Source: Kitagawia praeruptora
Lineage: Eukaryota; Streptophyta; Magnoliopsida; Apiales; Apiaceae
Length of the DNA stretch: 64,000 bases
Assembly (NCBI GenBank): GCA_037693485.1
Contig: CM075344.1
Location: 71,481,501-71,545,500 of the forward strand
Direction: 5' to 3'
Below, in pieces: positions 11,165 to 22,790 of the stretch. The notes under the pieces were generated by a model. The model had not been told where the DNA came from. It did no database searches and worked only from the letters and a program-made list of their open reading frames with translations. How positions within the stretch are numbered: the stretch's first letter is position 1; each line of letters begins with the position of its first letter. The position numbers were made by a program, and so were the translations under genes.

Positions 11165-14100
11165 TATGAAGCCAAACAAGAGTAAATTCAAAACTGGCTA
11201 TGTGGATAGGTCATCTGTGAGATATTATAGATGCAATGACCTATGGCATTTTGCTAGTGAATGCAAGAAGCCTAAAAAGAAGGATAAAGAGTTTCTAGAG
11301 ATTGAAGCTAAGTATGAGGCCCTTCTCAAAAAGCAAACACCAGGCAAGGCCTACATAGTTGAAGGGAAGTGTTGGGATGATACTGATAGTGATGAAGAAG
11401 AGCAAGGATTTTGCAACTATGCCTTAATGGCTAATTCAAAGGATGAAACACCTTCATCAGACTCTCAAGGCAAAGAAAATGAAAAGAAGGTCATGTGGAT
11501 TTTGGACAGTGGATGCTCAAATCACATGACTGGTGATATGGCCATGCTATCACAGTATGAGGAGAAGGCTGGCCCAATGGTTGCTTTTGGAGATGACAGC
11601 ATGGGTAACACATTGGGATATGGCAAGTTGAAAGTTGGTAATGTAATCATTGAAGATGTAGCACTAGTCAAGGGACTCAAGCATAATCTGCTAAGTGTTG
11701 GTCAGTTTACTGATAGAGGATTCAAAGTGAATTTTGACAAAGATGAATGTTTGATCACCCACAAGAAGACTGGTGATTTTGCTCTATCTGGAGTTAGGAA
11801 GGGAAGCCTGTTTGTAGCCAATATGGATTCTGCAAGCAAGGACAAAGTTTGTTGTTTTTATTCAAAGGCATCAAGTGAAGACTGTTGGTTGTGGCATAAG
11901 AAGTTATCACACTTGAACTTCAAAGCCATTAATTCTCTAGTCAAAAGAGAGTTAGTGAGAGGCATGCCCACACTTGAATTCTGTCAAGAAAGAGTGTGTG
12001 AGGCTTGTCAAAAAGGAAAGATGAAAAGATCAAGCCACAAGTCAAAAACAGTGATATCAATAACCAAGCCCCTACAACTAATTCATATGGATTAGTTTGG
12101 GCCTATCATTATTATGTCAATAAGAAGAAAAAAGTATGCTTTGGTGATGGTTGATGACTTTACAAGGTATACATGGGTGAAATTTCTTGCATCAAAAGAT
12201 GAGGCTCCATAAGTAATCATTGAGCACATAAAGAAAGTTGATAAGGAAGCAAAAGCCAACAATGCAAGTGTGATTGCATTGAGAAGTGATAATGAAACAG
12301 AGTTCAGAAATGCCTTACTTGAAGCATTTTGCAAAGAGAATGACATTTCTCAACAATTTTCAGCTCCAAGAACTCCACAACAAAATGGAGTAGTTGAGAG
12401 AAAGAAGAGAACTCTAATTGAGGCTGCTAGAACAACGTTGCTTGATGCAAAGATGCCTACATGTTTTTGGGCTGAGGCTGTGTGCACTGCATGCTATATC
12501 CAGAACAGAACCCTCATCAACAAGAACACTGGAAAGACACCTTACAACTTGATGACTGGAAATAAGCCTAATCTAAAGTATGTTCATACTCTTGGAAGCA
12601 AATGCTTTGTGTTGAAGGATAATTCAGAATATGTTGGAAAGTTTGATGCAAAGGCATTTGAAGGAAATTTTCTTGGCTACTCTATGGAAAGAATTGCATA
12701 TAAAGTTTATTTCATCAGTCAAAAGAAAATTATGGAAAGCACAGATGTAACATTTGATGACAGCAAACTACCTGGATTAGAAGAAGCCAATGATGAAGAT
12801 AAAGATTCATTAAAGTTTGAAAATCTAGATGATTCTGATGAAGAGATTGAAACTGAAGTTGAAACTGTAGTTCAACAAACTCAAGTGAATGATGAAGCAA
12901 GAGAAGAATTTGTGCCAATCAACAGTGAAGACACAAGCATCCAAGACACACATGTGAATGAGAGCAACTTCACAAGGGGAGGAAATGAAACTAATCATGA
13001 CTTGGATGATGAAGCAACATCAAGGTTGAGAATTCAGACTGAGCATTCAAGGAAATGGGATAGATCACACACTGCATAGCAAATTACTGGAGATCCAAAT
13101 GCAAGAGTGAGGACTAGGAGATCAACTCAAAATGAGTGTCTCTATGGTTGTTTTCTATCTCAGATTGAGCCTAAGAAACTTGATGATGCACTGTTGGATC
13201 CAGATTGGATTGTTACTATGCAAGAGGAGCTGAATCAATTTAAAAGAAACAAAGTATGGGAACTTGTGCCTGCACCAAAGAACAGAACCATTGTAGGAAC
13301 AAAATGGGTTCTGAAGAATAAAATGGATGAAGATGGTGTGATAGTAAGAAACAAAGCAAGGTTGGTTGCAAAAGGATATTCTCCACAGGAAGGCATTGAT
13401 TATGATGAGACATTTGCCCCTGTTGCTAGATTGGAAGCCATCAGAATATTCTAATTGGCATTTGCTGCTCATTCAAATTTTAAAGTCTATCAAATGGATG
13501 TCAAGAGTGCATTTCTGAATGAAGAGTTGGAAGAAGAAGTATATGTGCAACAACTACCTGGCTTTGAGGATACACACTTCCCAGAATTTGTCTACAGATT
13601 GCTTAAGGCATTGTATGGACTTAAGCAGGCTCCAAGGGCATAGTATGACACTTTATCACAATTTCTTCTTGAAAATCAATTCACTAGAGACACATTGGAC
13701 AAGACACTGTTCTACAAGAAGCATGGTGATGATATTATCCTAGTTCAGATCTATGTGGATGATATTATATTTGGTTCTACTAATGAGAAACTGTGTGAGA
13801 AATTCTATAAGCTCATGCAGAGCAGATATGAGATGAGTATGATGGGAGAGTTAACATTCTTTCTTGGATTGCAAGTTAGTCAAAGGAAGGATGGTATTTT
13901 TATCAGTAAAACGAAGTACATCAAGGATTTATTGAAGAAGTTTGACTTAGAAGACTGCTCACCTGCAAAGACACCCATGGCCACTGCCACCAAATTTGAT
14001 GAAGATGCTAAAGGCAAGAAAGTGGATATCTCAGTCTACAGATGCATGCTTGGTTCTATACTCTATCTCACTGCAAGTAGGCCAAACATCATGTTTGCTA

Positions 14101-14714
14101 CATGCTTGTGTGCAAGGTTTCAATCAAATCCAAAAGAGTCACATTTGATTGCTATAAAGAGGATCTTTAGATATCTGAAGGGCACTCCAAACTTGGGTTT
14201 ATGGTATCCTAAGGACACAGGGTTCAATCTGGTTGGTTATTCTGATGCTGATTATGCTGGATGCAGAGTGGATAAGAAAAGCACCTCAGGTAGCTGATAG
14301 TTTCTCGGATAAAGGTTAGTCTCTTGGTACAGCAAGAAACAACAATCTGTGTCAACTTCCACAGCTGAGGCTGAATACATAGTTGCTGGAAGTTGCTGTG
14401 CTCAAGTGCTTTGGATTAGAAATCAACTTAGAGACTATGGACTTGTGTTTCCAATCATGTGTGACAACACAAGTGCAATCTCTATAGTTGCCAATCCTGT
14501 AAATCATTCTAGGACAAAGCACATTGACATCAGATATCATTTTATTAGAGAACATGCAACTAATGGAACCATTGAGTTGCATTATGTCTCTACAGATAAA
14601 CAACTAGCTGACATATTCACTAAGCCATTAGATGAAGCCACGACCTTCACAAGTTTGGTTAGTGAGATTGGAGCTGAATTATTCAGATTCTGGCTAAGTG
14701 AATATATCACCTAG
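11157..14714 (+). pseudogene. element A gag end plus pol (protease, integrase, RT, RNase H), stop-ridden
   Basis: A single frame holds gag and pol without a stop between them. Gag ends in a decayed zinc knuckle (YYRCNDLWHFASEC, first Cys lost). The protease active site is in WILDSGCSNHMTG. Integrase shows the HHCC region (HKKLSHLN..CEACQKGK) and the DDE residues, with SDNGTEF changed to SDNETEF and QNGVVERK intact. RT carries YVDDIIFGS and RNase H ends in QLADIFTKPLD. Eight stops (12093 TAG, 12210 TAA, 13077 TAG, 13452 TAA, 13641 TAG, 14295 TGA, 14298 TAG, 14310 TAA) interrupt it, but the frame itself is kept for about 3.5 kb. The last codons (ATTFTSLVSEIGAELF) look disturbed. Dead copy. Confidence 0.95.
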
Positions 14715-15138
14715 ATTGTTGCAGCAGTAAACACTTACTTTATCTAAATTTTCAATATTTTTGAAGTAAGTGTTGGCTGAAATATGATTTATAAATATTT
14801 GAAATCTGTTGCATATGTTGGAAAATCATATTATGTCAATTTGAAATTTCTATAAAATTTTGAGAAAATCACTATTTAATTTGTTAGAATATTCTTCATT
14901 GAATATGTCTGGTAAATTTTAAAAGATAGTGAAAATTGAATTTTATGAGTGAAAAGAATATTTCGACAAGTCAGACTTCTCCAATGATTCACTGCTCGAC
15001 ATCTCTAACAAGTCTCTTTTGAGCACTCTCGAGTTCTCGAATAGAGTCTTTTAGAGATATCTAATAGAGGTGCTCTTGACTTCTCGAATATGGTAATTGA
15101 GTTCTCGAATACTGTATTTGAGTTCTCGAATCATTTGA
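14715..15138 (+). other. element A pol-accessory ORF spacer, left half, with TCGAAT-type motif cluster
   Basis: Non-coding, AT-rich. From about 14965 it carries repeated GTTCTCGAATA / CTTCTCGAATA motifs (15036, 15093, 15104 and 15125 regions) related to those in the A 3' LTR. Element B is inserted at its right end, using TTTGA (15134-15138) as target. Confidence 0.7.
15134..15138. repeat. 5-bp target site duplication of element B, left copy
   Basis: TTTGA precedes the left LTR and recurs at 41135-41139 right after the other LTR. Confidence 0.95.
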
Positions 15139-15876
15139 TGTTAACTCGAATAACTTGTAGAAGGGGGGGTTGAATACAAGTTATATAATCGTGTCTGATT
15201 TTTGCTTGATTATATGAACAAGAATAAACGAATGAATTAAACTCTGTTTGTATTAATAAGATCAAATACAAACTCTACCAAAGGTGTACAATACCTTTAG
15301 CAGCTGCTGACAATACAAATCTCTCTCTCTGTTTGTTTCGAACTCTCGAATACAAACCTTATACAGAGCTACGCACACGAACTCACAACACACTTGTTCG
15401 ACTCTTTTTACAATGATATAGAGAGAGAGTATTTATAATGCTACCTATCAACTAATAACAGAAAGATATAATCTATACATGACAATGTTCTACCTTCTAG
15501 TCGATAGTTTCCTTCAATAGAAAACTCTTTCCTTCATAATATCTTCTTGCTTGTTCTTCAAACAACGATCCTGTTTTATAGCACTTGCCAGTTTCTGTAG
15601 CATCCATAATGACATCATCAGTAACAAGACTGATATCAGGATTTCATCTTGCATCAGTATCTGATCATCATCAGTATTAGACCGTCATCAGGATTTGCTC
15701 TTTGTTCCTGACATGTAGTCTCCGATACACTGTTCATTCCTGACTAAACTGTACAGATAACTGTCTTACACATAAATCCTATATATAGTGCTAAATCCTT
15801 TATAAGATCAGGATTACAAGAAGTATAATGTGTAAATTCTATTCTTAACATCACAACTTATGAATTATTCCTAACA
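15139..15876 (-). mobile_element. element B 3' LTR (738 bp)
   Basis: TG..CA ends; on the minus strand it begins TGTTAGGAATAATTC and ends GTTAACA. It nearly matches 40399-41134. A TATA-like TATAAATAC on the minus strand lies at 15429-15437. It contains three ATCAGGAT motifs and other CTGAT variants. Confidence 0.97.
15429..15437 (-). promoter_or_regulatory. TATA box in the element B LTR
   Basis: TATAAATAC on the minus strand, inside the LTR at a spacing expected of a U3/R promoter. The same sequence occurs in the other B LTR. Confidence 0.6.
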
Positions 15877-15890
15877 ATCTCCCCATATTT
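15877..15890 (-). other. polypurine tract of element B
   Basis: On the minus strand AAATATGGGGAGAT runs directly into TGTTAGG of the 3' LTR. Confidence 0.8.
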
Positions 15891-16098
15891 ATGCTTTAAA
15901 ATCTGAAGCATAAATCTAAGTTGTGGATGTCAAAACATATAACAATACAACCAGAATAGAATTTATGAATGTAGAATTATGAAGTTAAGTACCTCCTTCC
16001 CAGATGTAGACGTTTATCTAGTACTTAGAAGAAAGAATTTTAACTATAATGCTGCTCTTCCTTTACCACTTCCTAGCTGAGATTCACCACTGTCACTC

Positions 16099-19000
16099 CT
16101 AGTTCTTCTTTTTACTTCCCTTTGTCTGCTCTTTATCTCCCCCAGTCTGTTGTTGTTGTCTTTGAATTGTCTTTATCTCCCTCTTTTTGACATCATCAAC
16201 ATTTATTCCAAGAGATTCAGAAACAGAACAAATGATATTCATCAGAACTGCTTGATTTTCCATAATTGTGACTTGGTTATCTTCAAGTGATTGAAGTCTT
16301 GTTTACATAGCAATTTGAGAATTCTGAATATCTTTCAAAACATCAGAATGAACTTCAATGTTGGAAGTGCTTCTAGTATCTTCAGAATCAGAATCAGAAA
16401 GAAATGTATCTTCAAGTCTTGTAGAAGAAGTTGCTTGAGTTGTATGATATTCAAGTAATAAAACCTGATTAGAAGTATCAACATCTACATCTTTCTGATC
16501 TGTAGCTGAAACATGATCATCATCTCCTTCACCAGTATTCTGTGTACTAACATCTTCAAATCCTGACTCCTCCTTAAAGTGATCAGAGACTGTAGATGTC
16601 TCAATTCTAGCTGATATTGGAAGTACATACAAAGGAACACTAGGATCATTAGGAACTTCATCTGGTACATATGTATCAAGAGATTGCTTTATCCTGGCAC
16701 CTCTTCTGTTAATGATTCCTGCAAGCCTCTCCTTTTGCTTCTGAGCTTTAACTTCTGGCTTTGCATTGTGATGTGCTAGGTCATTCTTCTGATACATTTT
16801 GATGAATGAATAAGTACCAGCATCCATATCCAAATTTTCAGACCAAGATTCAGGAAAAACCTGATCCCAGAAATCAAACGATGGTTTCCTAATTTTCTCT
16901 CCCTCACTATGGAGTTGATCATTCATACCCTCATTCTCACTTTGACTTACTAAAGTCAACACTCTTTCTACCTCACCTTTTGCCTGGTCAGGAGCTAGCC
17001 TCTCAGTTTGTGGATCCAAGTCCATCTTTTCAAGTGTATCACTCAAATTTGGATAAGTGCTCTCATGACCTACAGAAAAATAGGGTTTAGAAGGAGTTTT
17101 TATACCTGAACTCACATGGAGAGAGGGTTCCTCATATGGCAAGGGGCTTGAGGTTTTCTCCAAGGAGTGAGCTGCTATAGTCTCTGAACCCATACAATCA
17201 TCTACTTTCTTTCCAGAGACTACAGGCTCCAGTATACCACTTTCAGGTTCTTTACTAGACTCTGATGTCTTCAGTAATACTTCATTAGACACCATAGTTA
17301 GTACATCACCGTCTTTAAGTGTTGTTTACTGAGACTCACCCTCAAGGTGGATAGACTCTGACTGAACAAAATTTGTTTGACCTTCAGAAAAATCAACCAA
17401 AGTCATTCCTCCCATATCATAGGGTATCTCACTTGCATTCTCAGTCATCACAGAAGTCCTTTCAGCATCAGCTATCACAGTTCCTGAGTCATCCTTCCTC
17501 TGACTAGATGGTTCTTGTGTTACAGTGACTGTGATCTGATCTTTTCTACTATTCACCACTGGTGCAATAGTATCTTCTGTTGACTGCATTCCTCTATCTA
17601 CTTCCTCCTGTTGTTCGCCTTGAGCTGAGGCATCTTCAATAATGACATCTTTGTCAAATAAATATGCATGAAGTGATTGAAGTGCAACATGCTTCGAGAG
17701 TCCAAATTTCTTGACTAATTGTCTTCTGACAGATACATAGAAATACATCTTCATTAAGTCAAGTCTTTGATGTAGAAGTCCATATTCATCTGGAAATAAA
17801 AGTTTTGGTACTCTTTCAACCAGAAAATCTAGAACAGGCCTTGACAACTTCACTTTGAGAGAAATTAGTCCCATAGCCAGTCTGTATGATAATGTAGTTT
17901 CCCATGAAGAATCAATATCCAGATCTCTATGGTCATTTGCTGACTTGATTGTAGCTTCATTTGTAGAGACCTGCATGATATTAGTTGGACTAGACTCTGT
18001 GTGTGTAGGTGACAATTGAATCTTTCTCCTTGTTCTCCTAGTATAGTGAGCAAAAGATTCATCCTGAGAAGACCCAAGAGGTGTAGACACAGAAGTGATC
18101 TTGGGATGAGATCTTTGTTCAATAGACACAGTCTTTTGAGAGACAGTATCCAGTAACTGTTTTCCCTTTTTAAGAACTACTGTCTTTTGGGAGACTGCAG
18201 CCTGGCTGTGGCTAGGTTTTTCATCTCTTTGTGCTAACAGAGAAAGTTGAATTGCAGCCTTAAATTCTGCTCTCTCAGCAAGAGTTAAATCATCATCATC
18301 TTCACTAGAATTACTACTACTTGACACAACAAATCTTCTCTTCCTTACAACTGATGTCTTTTGAGAAACACCAGAGGTTGGTTTCTTTGAAACAATAGGC
18401 TGTGGATCAAAATTTGGTTCTTGAATTATTTCAGAGACTATAATGTTTTGGGCTACTTGGGTAGACACAAGTGGGTTCTCCTCCAAATGAGATTCCTGAG
18501 CCATTTCACCACAAAAGAAAGAAGAATTGTAGAGAGTAGGAAGATGAGTTTTAAGAATTACCTGAAATGATGTGGATAATGAATTGCAGGAATTTCATCT
18601 AGATTCTTTGCATTGTCCTTCTTTATAATGTCAGAGAAAATTCTCTTTTGCTGTTCATAAGAAGAAACACAATATTCCCTACCAAATCTAGCTTCAACAT
18701 CAGGAATAAAATGGTTAATAAACATTTGCATAAATCTATGATAATAACCCATTTTCCTGTTTTGATCTCTTAACCCAAGTTTAATACTCATCTGACTTAA
18801 GATAATGTGACCAATGTTAATTACTCTGTCATAAAGCAAACTATAAGCAATATGTGATGTAACAGAAGTAATTTGCTGAAAAGAACTACATTTACCAGTA
18901 AAACATTTAGCAATTTGATCAAAGAAGAAAGACCATTCCTTTCTAAGAAAAGACCTATTCAACTGCCTCATGTTGTCTAAAGGTCCACTATAACCTAATT

Positions 19001-19385
19001 CAGACAACATAGTTCTCACATTATCATCAGATGGTACATTCTCATAAATCAAACTAACAGGTAAGTGAAGTACTGAATTAACAACTGATTCAGTAATATC
19101 AAATGAGTCTTGTCCTAAATGTAGAACAATCTTACCTGATTGACTCTGAGTAGAATCAATTACCTCAGCATTCTCCCAAGCTTGTGTGACAGCTGCTTGA
19201 TTAATTTGTGGAGATGCTGTCAATGCATAACTTAATGGTCCATACGCCAGAAAGTCCATGATTGGATGAAAATCAGTTGACACTCCTTCCTTGTTGGTGA
19301 TAGCTGCCACATGATTGTTCATCATAAAATCAAAGTCACCAAACTTGAAGGCTACTGACTTAGGTAATCTTCTCTGAGCTGCCAT
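16099..19385 (-). pseudogene. element B accessory ('env-like') ORF, broken
   Basis: Long ORF between pol and 3' LTR, the position of the SIRE env-like gene. The N-terminal domain (19385-18558, 275 codons, starting MAAQRRLPKS) contains LRKEWSFFFDQIAKCF and AYSLLYDRVINIGHIILSQ, which match the same domain in elements A and C. The middle (18504-17326 and 17295-16303) is Ser/Thr/Glu-rich and low in hydrophobics. The tail (to TAG at 16101) has a heptad-like stretch LQSLEDNQVTIMENQAVLMN and ends in VDDVKKRE, equivalent to PDDVKKGE in C. Defects: one frame change between 18558 and 18504, TAA at 17328 and TAA at 16305. The C-terminal domain present in A and C is absent. I see no signal peptide or membrane segment. 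Confidence 0.8.
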
Positions 19386-19944
19386 TTTTGATCTGAAAAG
19401 AACTTGAAAAATTCTTGAAATGGATTAGTGATTTTGAAAACTCAATAGTGTTTATTGCTTTAGAGAATGTAAAATTAGAGAAAGCAATTACACGATTAGA
19501 GTTTCAAAACAAATATATTTCACAAATCTTTCAGACCACTATCCCATGTTGACACGTAGATTGACAGGTGTCAGTCCCTGAAAAGTGCGGTTACCCATGA
19601 TTTTTGGAAAATAAAATCCAAAATTGATTTTCATGAAATAAATCAGGGTATAAATAATCAATACTGATCAGCTTCCTTTTCTTGTTGTGACCTCCATCAA
19701 AATAATCACAAAAAGCAATGTGATTTAAAAATAATGATAATTCTCAAATCCTGATGGTCACACTTGAAATCCTGATCAATATCATCCTGATTCCAGAGAC
19801 TTAATATGGAGTTTCCACGTGGCATTTTTCTTTTATTTCATTAAAACTTCCAAGTGACTGTTCAGCTTCTCACGTCTTTCTTTAAAAGAAATAGACGCCT
19901 TATGCCTTTCTCCATAAACCTTTCAATTTCTTTTCTTCTCAACA
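19386..19944. promoter_or_regulatory. divergent intergenic region between accessory ORF and antisense ORF of element B
   Basis: This non-coding stretch separates two divergently read ORFs. It contains a palindromic G-box CCACGTGG at 19815-19822 and several ATCCTGAT motifs (about 19740-19800). The last 30 bases before the plus-strand ATG are pyrimidine-rich (TTTCTTTTCTTCTCAACA), like a plant 5'UTR. A shared promoter is an inference. Confidence 0.45.
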
Positions 19945-20339
19945 ATGCTTCTCAAACCAAAATTCCATTCAAACTCATTCTTTAGATTTTTCACAGTCGA
20001 TGAACATCCTGTTCTTGATCATCTCTTTGAAAAAACGACTCTTCTCATCGAACTAATCATGGATGGATTGGTTTCCGATAATATCCAGAGGTTTCTCCTA
20101 GAACATCCATCTGTTGGATACAATCTTCCCCTAACCTCCTCAAAACTTGAGGATGAAGAATTTGGCCGAGAGTCTGAGGTTGATCTTGATGGGGATGCTA
20201 TACATTTAAGTTAGCTGCTCTCATTCAAGTCGCCCAGACAAGGAATCCAAGAGTAGACGAGGCTGTTCAATCCCCTGATGGATTTCTTGAGATGCTCCTT
20301 GTCCTGTACCTCAGAATTCATATCAATAGACAAGTATAG
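19945..20339 (+). pseudogene. antisense small ORF inside element B, unknown function, one frameshift
   Basis: This lies on the strand opposite to B's own genes. It opens at ATG 19945 (context TCAACAATGC) and reads 89 codons, including DEHPVLDHLFEKTTLLIELI and RFLLEHPSVGYNLP, to a TAG at 20212. A shift of frame near 20200 gives a continuation (FKLAALIQVAQTRNPRVDEA, then GFLEMLLVLYLRIHINRQV) ending at TAG 20337. The combined product would be about 130 residues. I recognise no family. Composition and the clean continuation favour a real, recently broken gene over chance. Antisense accessory ORFs between pol and 3' LTR are known in some plant LTR elements; a captured host gene is the alternative. 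Confidence 0.5.
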
Positions 20340-20772
20340 GATTATCAGTAGAAGTTAGACAAAAAGATGTTGTATTTCATTTCCATATATGTAATGCTTT
20401 CAATTAATGAAAATACAATTTCTTATTATCTACTTGTCTTTTGATTATTGAATGATGTATAAATTATCAGTATGCAAATATTAAAACTTGCTGGTATAGA
20501 CTTAACACATCGCAGAATTAGATTACTACACAAAGTAAACGTCAGGATCTGAAACAATTTTCACAATCCTGATACTGACACAATACTGATGACGTCAGCA
20601 TCCTGATAACAAATCTAATCCTGATGATTATTAACAAGTCTATCATACTGAAATTTATCAAGGCAAAGTGTTATAGCTAAAGCATTTAACAATCAAATAT
20701 AGATCCTGACAAGAATATCAAGTCTATAAGCTAAAAACAACATACCTTGCTACTATTGCAGATGTTAAAGAT
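20340..20772. other. element B spacer with ATCCTGAT motifs
   Basis: Non-coding DNA between the RNase H stop (20773) and the antisense ORF. ATCCTGAT and related ATACTGAT motifs cluster at about 20540-20710. It also provides the A-rich 3' flank (GAAAATACAATTTC, about 20410) for the antisense ORF. Confidence 0.55.
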
Positions 20773-21525
20773 CTAAAAATTTAACATTCCTAACTCACTT
20801 ACTAATCTACTAAATGTAGTCTCATCAAGTGGTTTAGTTAGAATATCTGCAAGCTGTTTGTCAGTAGGAACAAAATGAAGTTCCACAGTACCATTCTCAA
20901 TATGTTCTCTAATAAAATGATACCTGACATCAATGTGCTTAGTCCTTGAATGTTGAACTGGATTTTCTGCAATTTTAATAGCATTAGTATTATCACAAAA
21001 CATAGGAATATTACTAAGTGTCATACCATAATCCATCAACTGATTTCTTATCCAAAGGAGCTGTGCACAACAACTGCCTGCTGCTATGTACTCAGCTTCT
21101 ACAGTTGAGGTTGAGATAGATTGTTGCTTCTTGCTTGCCCAAGAAATCAATCTGTTTCCCAAAAATTGACATGTACCTGTAGTGCTTTTCCTGTCTATTT
21201 TACACCCTGCATAATCAGAGTCTGAATAGCCAATTAGAAAGAAATCAGATTCTCTAGGGTACCACAAACCAAGATTTGGAGTTCCTTTGAGATATCTAAA
21301 AATTCTCTTCACAGCAATTAAATGAGATTCCTTAGGATCACTTTGGAATCTAGCACATAAACAGGTAGAAAACATTATATCTGGCCTACTTGCAGTTAGA
21401 TATAACAATGAGCCTATCATGCCTCTATAACTAGTATTATCCACACTCTTTCCCTTAGGATCAGAGTCTAGTTTAGTGGCTGTTGCCATGGGTGTTTTTG
21501 CAACTGCACAGTCTTGAAAGTCAAA
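20773..21525 (-). pseudogene. element B pol, 3' part (RT end and RNase H)
   Basis: The open frame resumes on the far side of element C: DFQDCAVAKTPMATATK, SRPDIMFSTCLCARFQ, YSDSDYAGCKIDRKST, ISTSTVEAEYIAAGSCCAQ, ending LVSELGMLNF*. It continues in register the RT frame that breaks off at 35466 (..DLLRRFD). Copia RNase H, which removes RNA from the cDNA hybrid. No stop lies within this piece; the gene is dead because of upstream breaks and the insertion of C. Confidence 0.95.
21521..21525. repeat. 5-bp target site duplication of element C, left copy
   Basis: TCAAA, repeated at 35461-35465 next to the other LTR. Confidence 0.96.
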
Positions 21526-22034
21526 TGTTAGGTCGAATACACAATAAGCAATCAAATACTGTATGAGTAACTTAACAAGAACACACTGTTTAACAATTAA
21601 AAACTGTTTGGAATTAATAATTCCTCTCTCAGTGATGTAAATATCACAGAGAGCTGCTTAGGTTACAATGGATGAATATCTCAATGTTCGACTCCCCTTC
21701 TAGGGTTAACCTAACTGTATTTATAGAACATACAGTTTCGTACAATCAGTAACTGATACTCCTAAAATCAAGCTATACAATTGATATCAATCACGATTGC
21801 TCCAGTCTTCCAAGTCAACTCAATCTCTTTGACAGCTTTCCAATCTTCAAAGATATTGCTTCCATATTTATCAATCTTCAAACACTGTTGACTCTTCAGA
21901 CAATACCGCTACAGAGTTTAACAAACTCTGTTTGCGCTTCCAGTCAGTGTTTAATCAAACTCTGACTGCTTCCAGCTAAACTCTGTTTTCTGACTTTAGC
22001 TTCCAAACACTGTTTTCATCAATCATTTCTAACA
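21526..22034 (-). mobile_element. element C 3' LTR (509 bp)
   Basis: TG..CA ends. TATAAATAC on the minus strand at 21718-21726 is the likely TATA box. Seven exact CAGWGTTT/AAACWCTG motifs lie within 133 bp (21880-22012). Essentially identical to 34952-35460. Confidence 0.97.
21718..21726 (-). promoter_or_regulatory. TATA box in the element C LTR
   Basis: TATAAATAC on the minus strand; also present in the other LTR copy. Confidence 0.6.
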
Positions 22035-22050
22035 ATCTCCCCCAACTTGT
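22035..22050 (-). other. polypurine tract of element C
   Basis: On the minus strand AAGTTGGGGGAGAT is followed at once by the 3' LTR (TGTTAG). Confidence 0.85.
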
Positions 22051-22188
22051 CCATTAGCAAGAATGTACAAGTTTTACAGTAAATGATGATGTCAAAACAA
22101 ATACAAAGTTTACAGTGTTTAACATACAAACAGAGTTTAAGCTATTACTTAACAAATTCTACATGAAATAAGAAAATTCTTACAGACT

Positions 22189-22784
22189 TTAATCTCTAAT
22201 CTCTTGAAGATCAGGCACTGTTCTGAGATAGTCTATAAGCAACCTTCTTTCAGCATTTTCAAGCTCTATCTGCATAGCTTCTTTGATTTCTCTCAACTGA
22301 GGATCATTCTCATCAGTTTGATAGATAGCAGCTCTAAGATCGTAGATTTTGTTTCTTCTCATCTCATTTCCCAACCTGATATATTTCACCTCTTCAGATT
22401 TTACATTGAAATCCAGAACAGTAATCCCAAGATCAGTCTTCAGTTTTGTAGTTCCCTTCTTCATTTCAATCAGATTGCCATTCCAATCTCTGTATTTAGG
22501 AACATACTTGCTGTTGAATTTCATTTGCCTTCTTGCAAGGTTTTGAATCATTCTTTGTTGAAGCACATTTGCAACTGACTGAGCTCTTTGATTTCTAACT
22601 CTGAAAATATACAGAACATATTCAAGTTCTTCAGCATACTTTAATTCAATATCCTTTTCAGAGACTTTAAATACTGTTCCATCAGCCATGAAATATAGCA
22701 AGAAATCCTTTTCTAGACTCTTCTGATATACAAGCTGTACTGACTCCAGTTTGTCCAAACTCTCTTGAGTGACACTACTACCTG
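22189..22784 (-). pseudogene. element C accessory ORF, detached C-terminal domain
   Basis: This reads GSSVTQESLDKLESVQLVYQ, LYFMADGTVFKVSEKDIELK, KYVPKYRDWNGNLIEMKKG and NAERRLLIDYLRTVPDLQ, then stop. It is the true 3' end of the accessory gene: in the inverted copy (23628 onward) the same residues follow directly after SSLSVP. Element A has a related end domain (IKYTDGRHMKFKQGG, VVKYRRRNGDN). The piece is cut off from the rest of its gene by the inverted segment 22791-24194. The N-terminal portion of this open frame (MHLVV) is junction sequence, not the original gene. Confidence 0.85.
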
Positions 22785-22790
22785 ACACTA

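Noticed and set aside
18497..18560. An intron in the B accessory ORF (donor TTTCAG|GTAATT)
   Set aside because: The donor looks good, but the nearby acceptors do not restore the frame and elements A and C show no matching intron; a frameshift is simpler.
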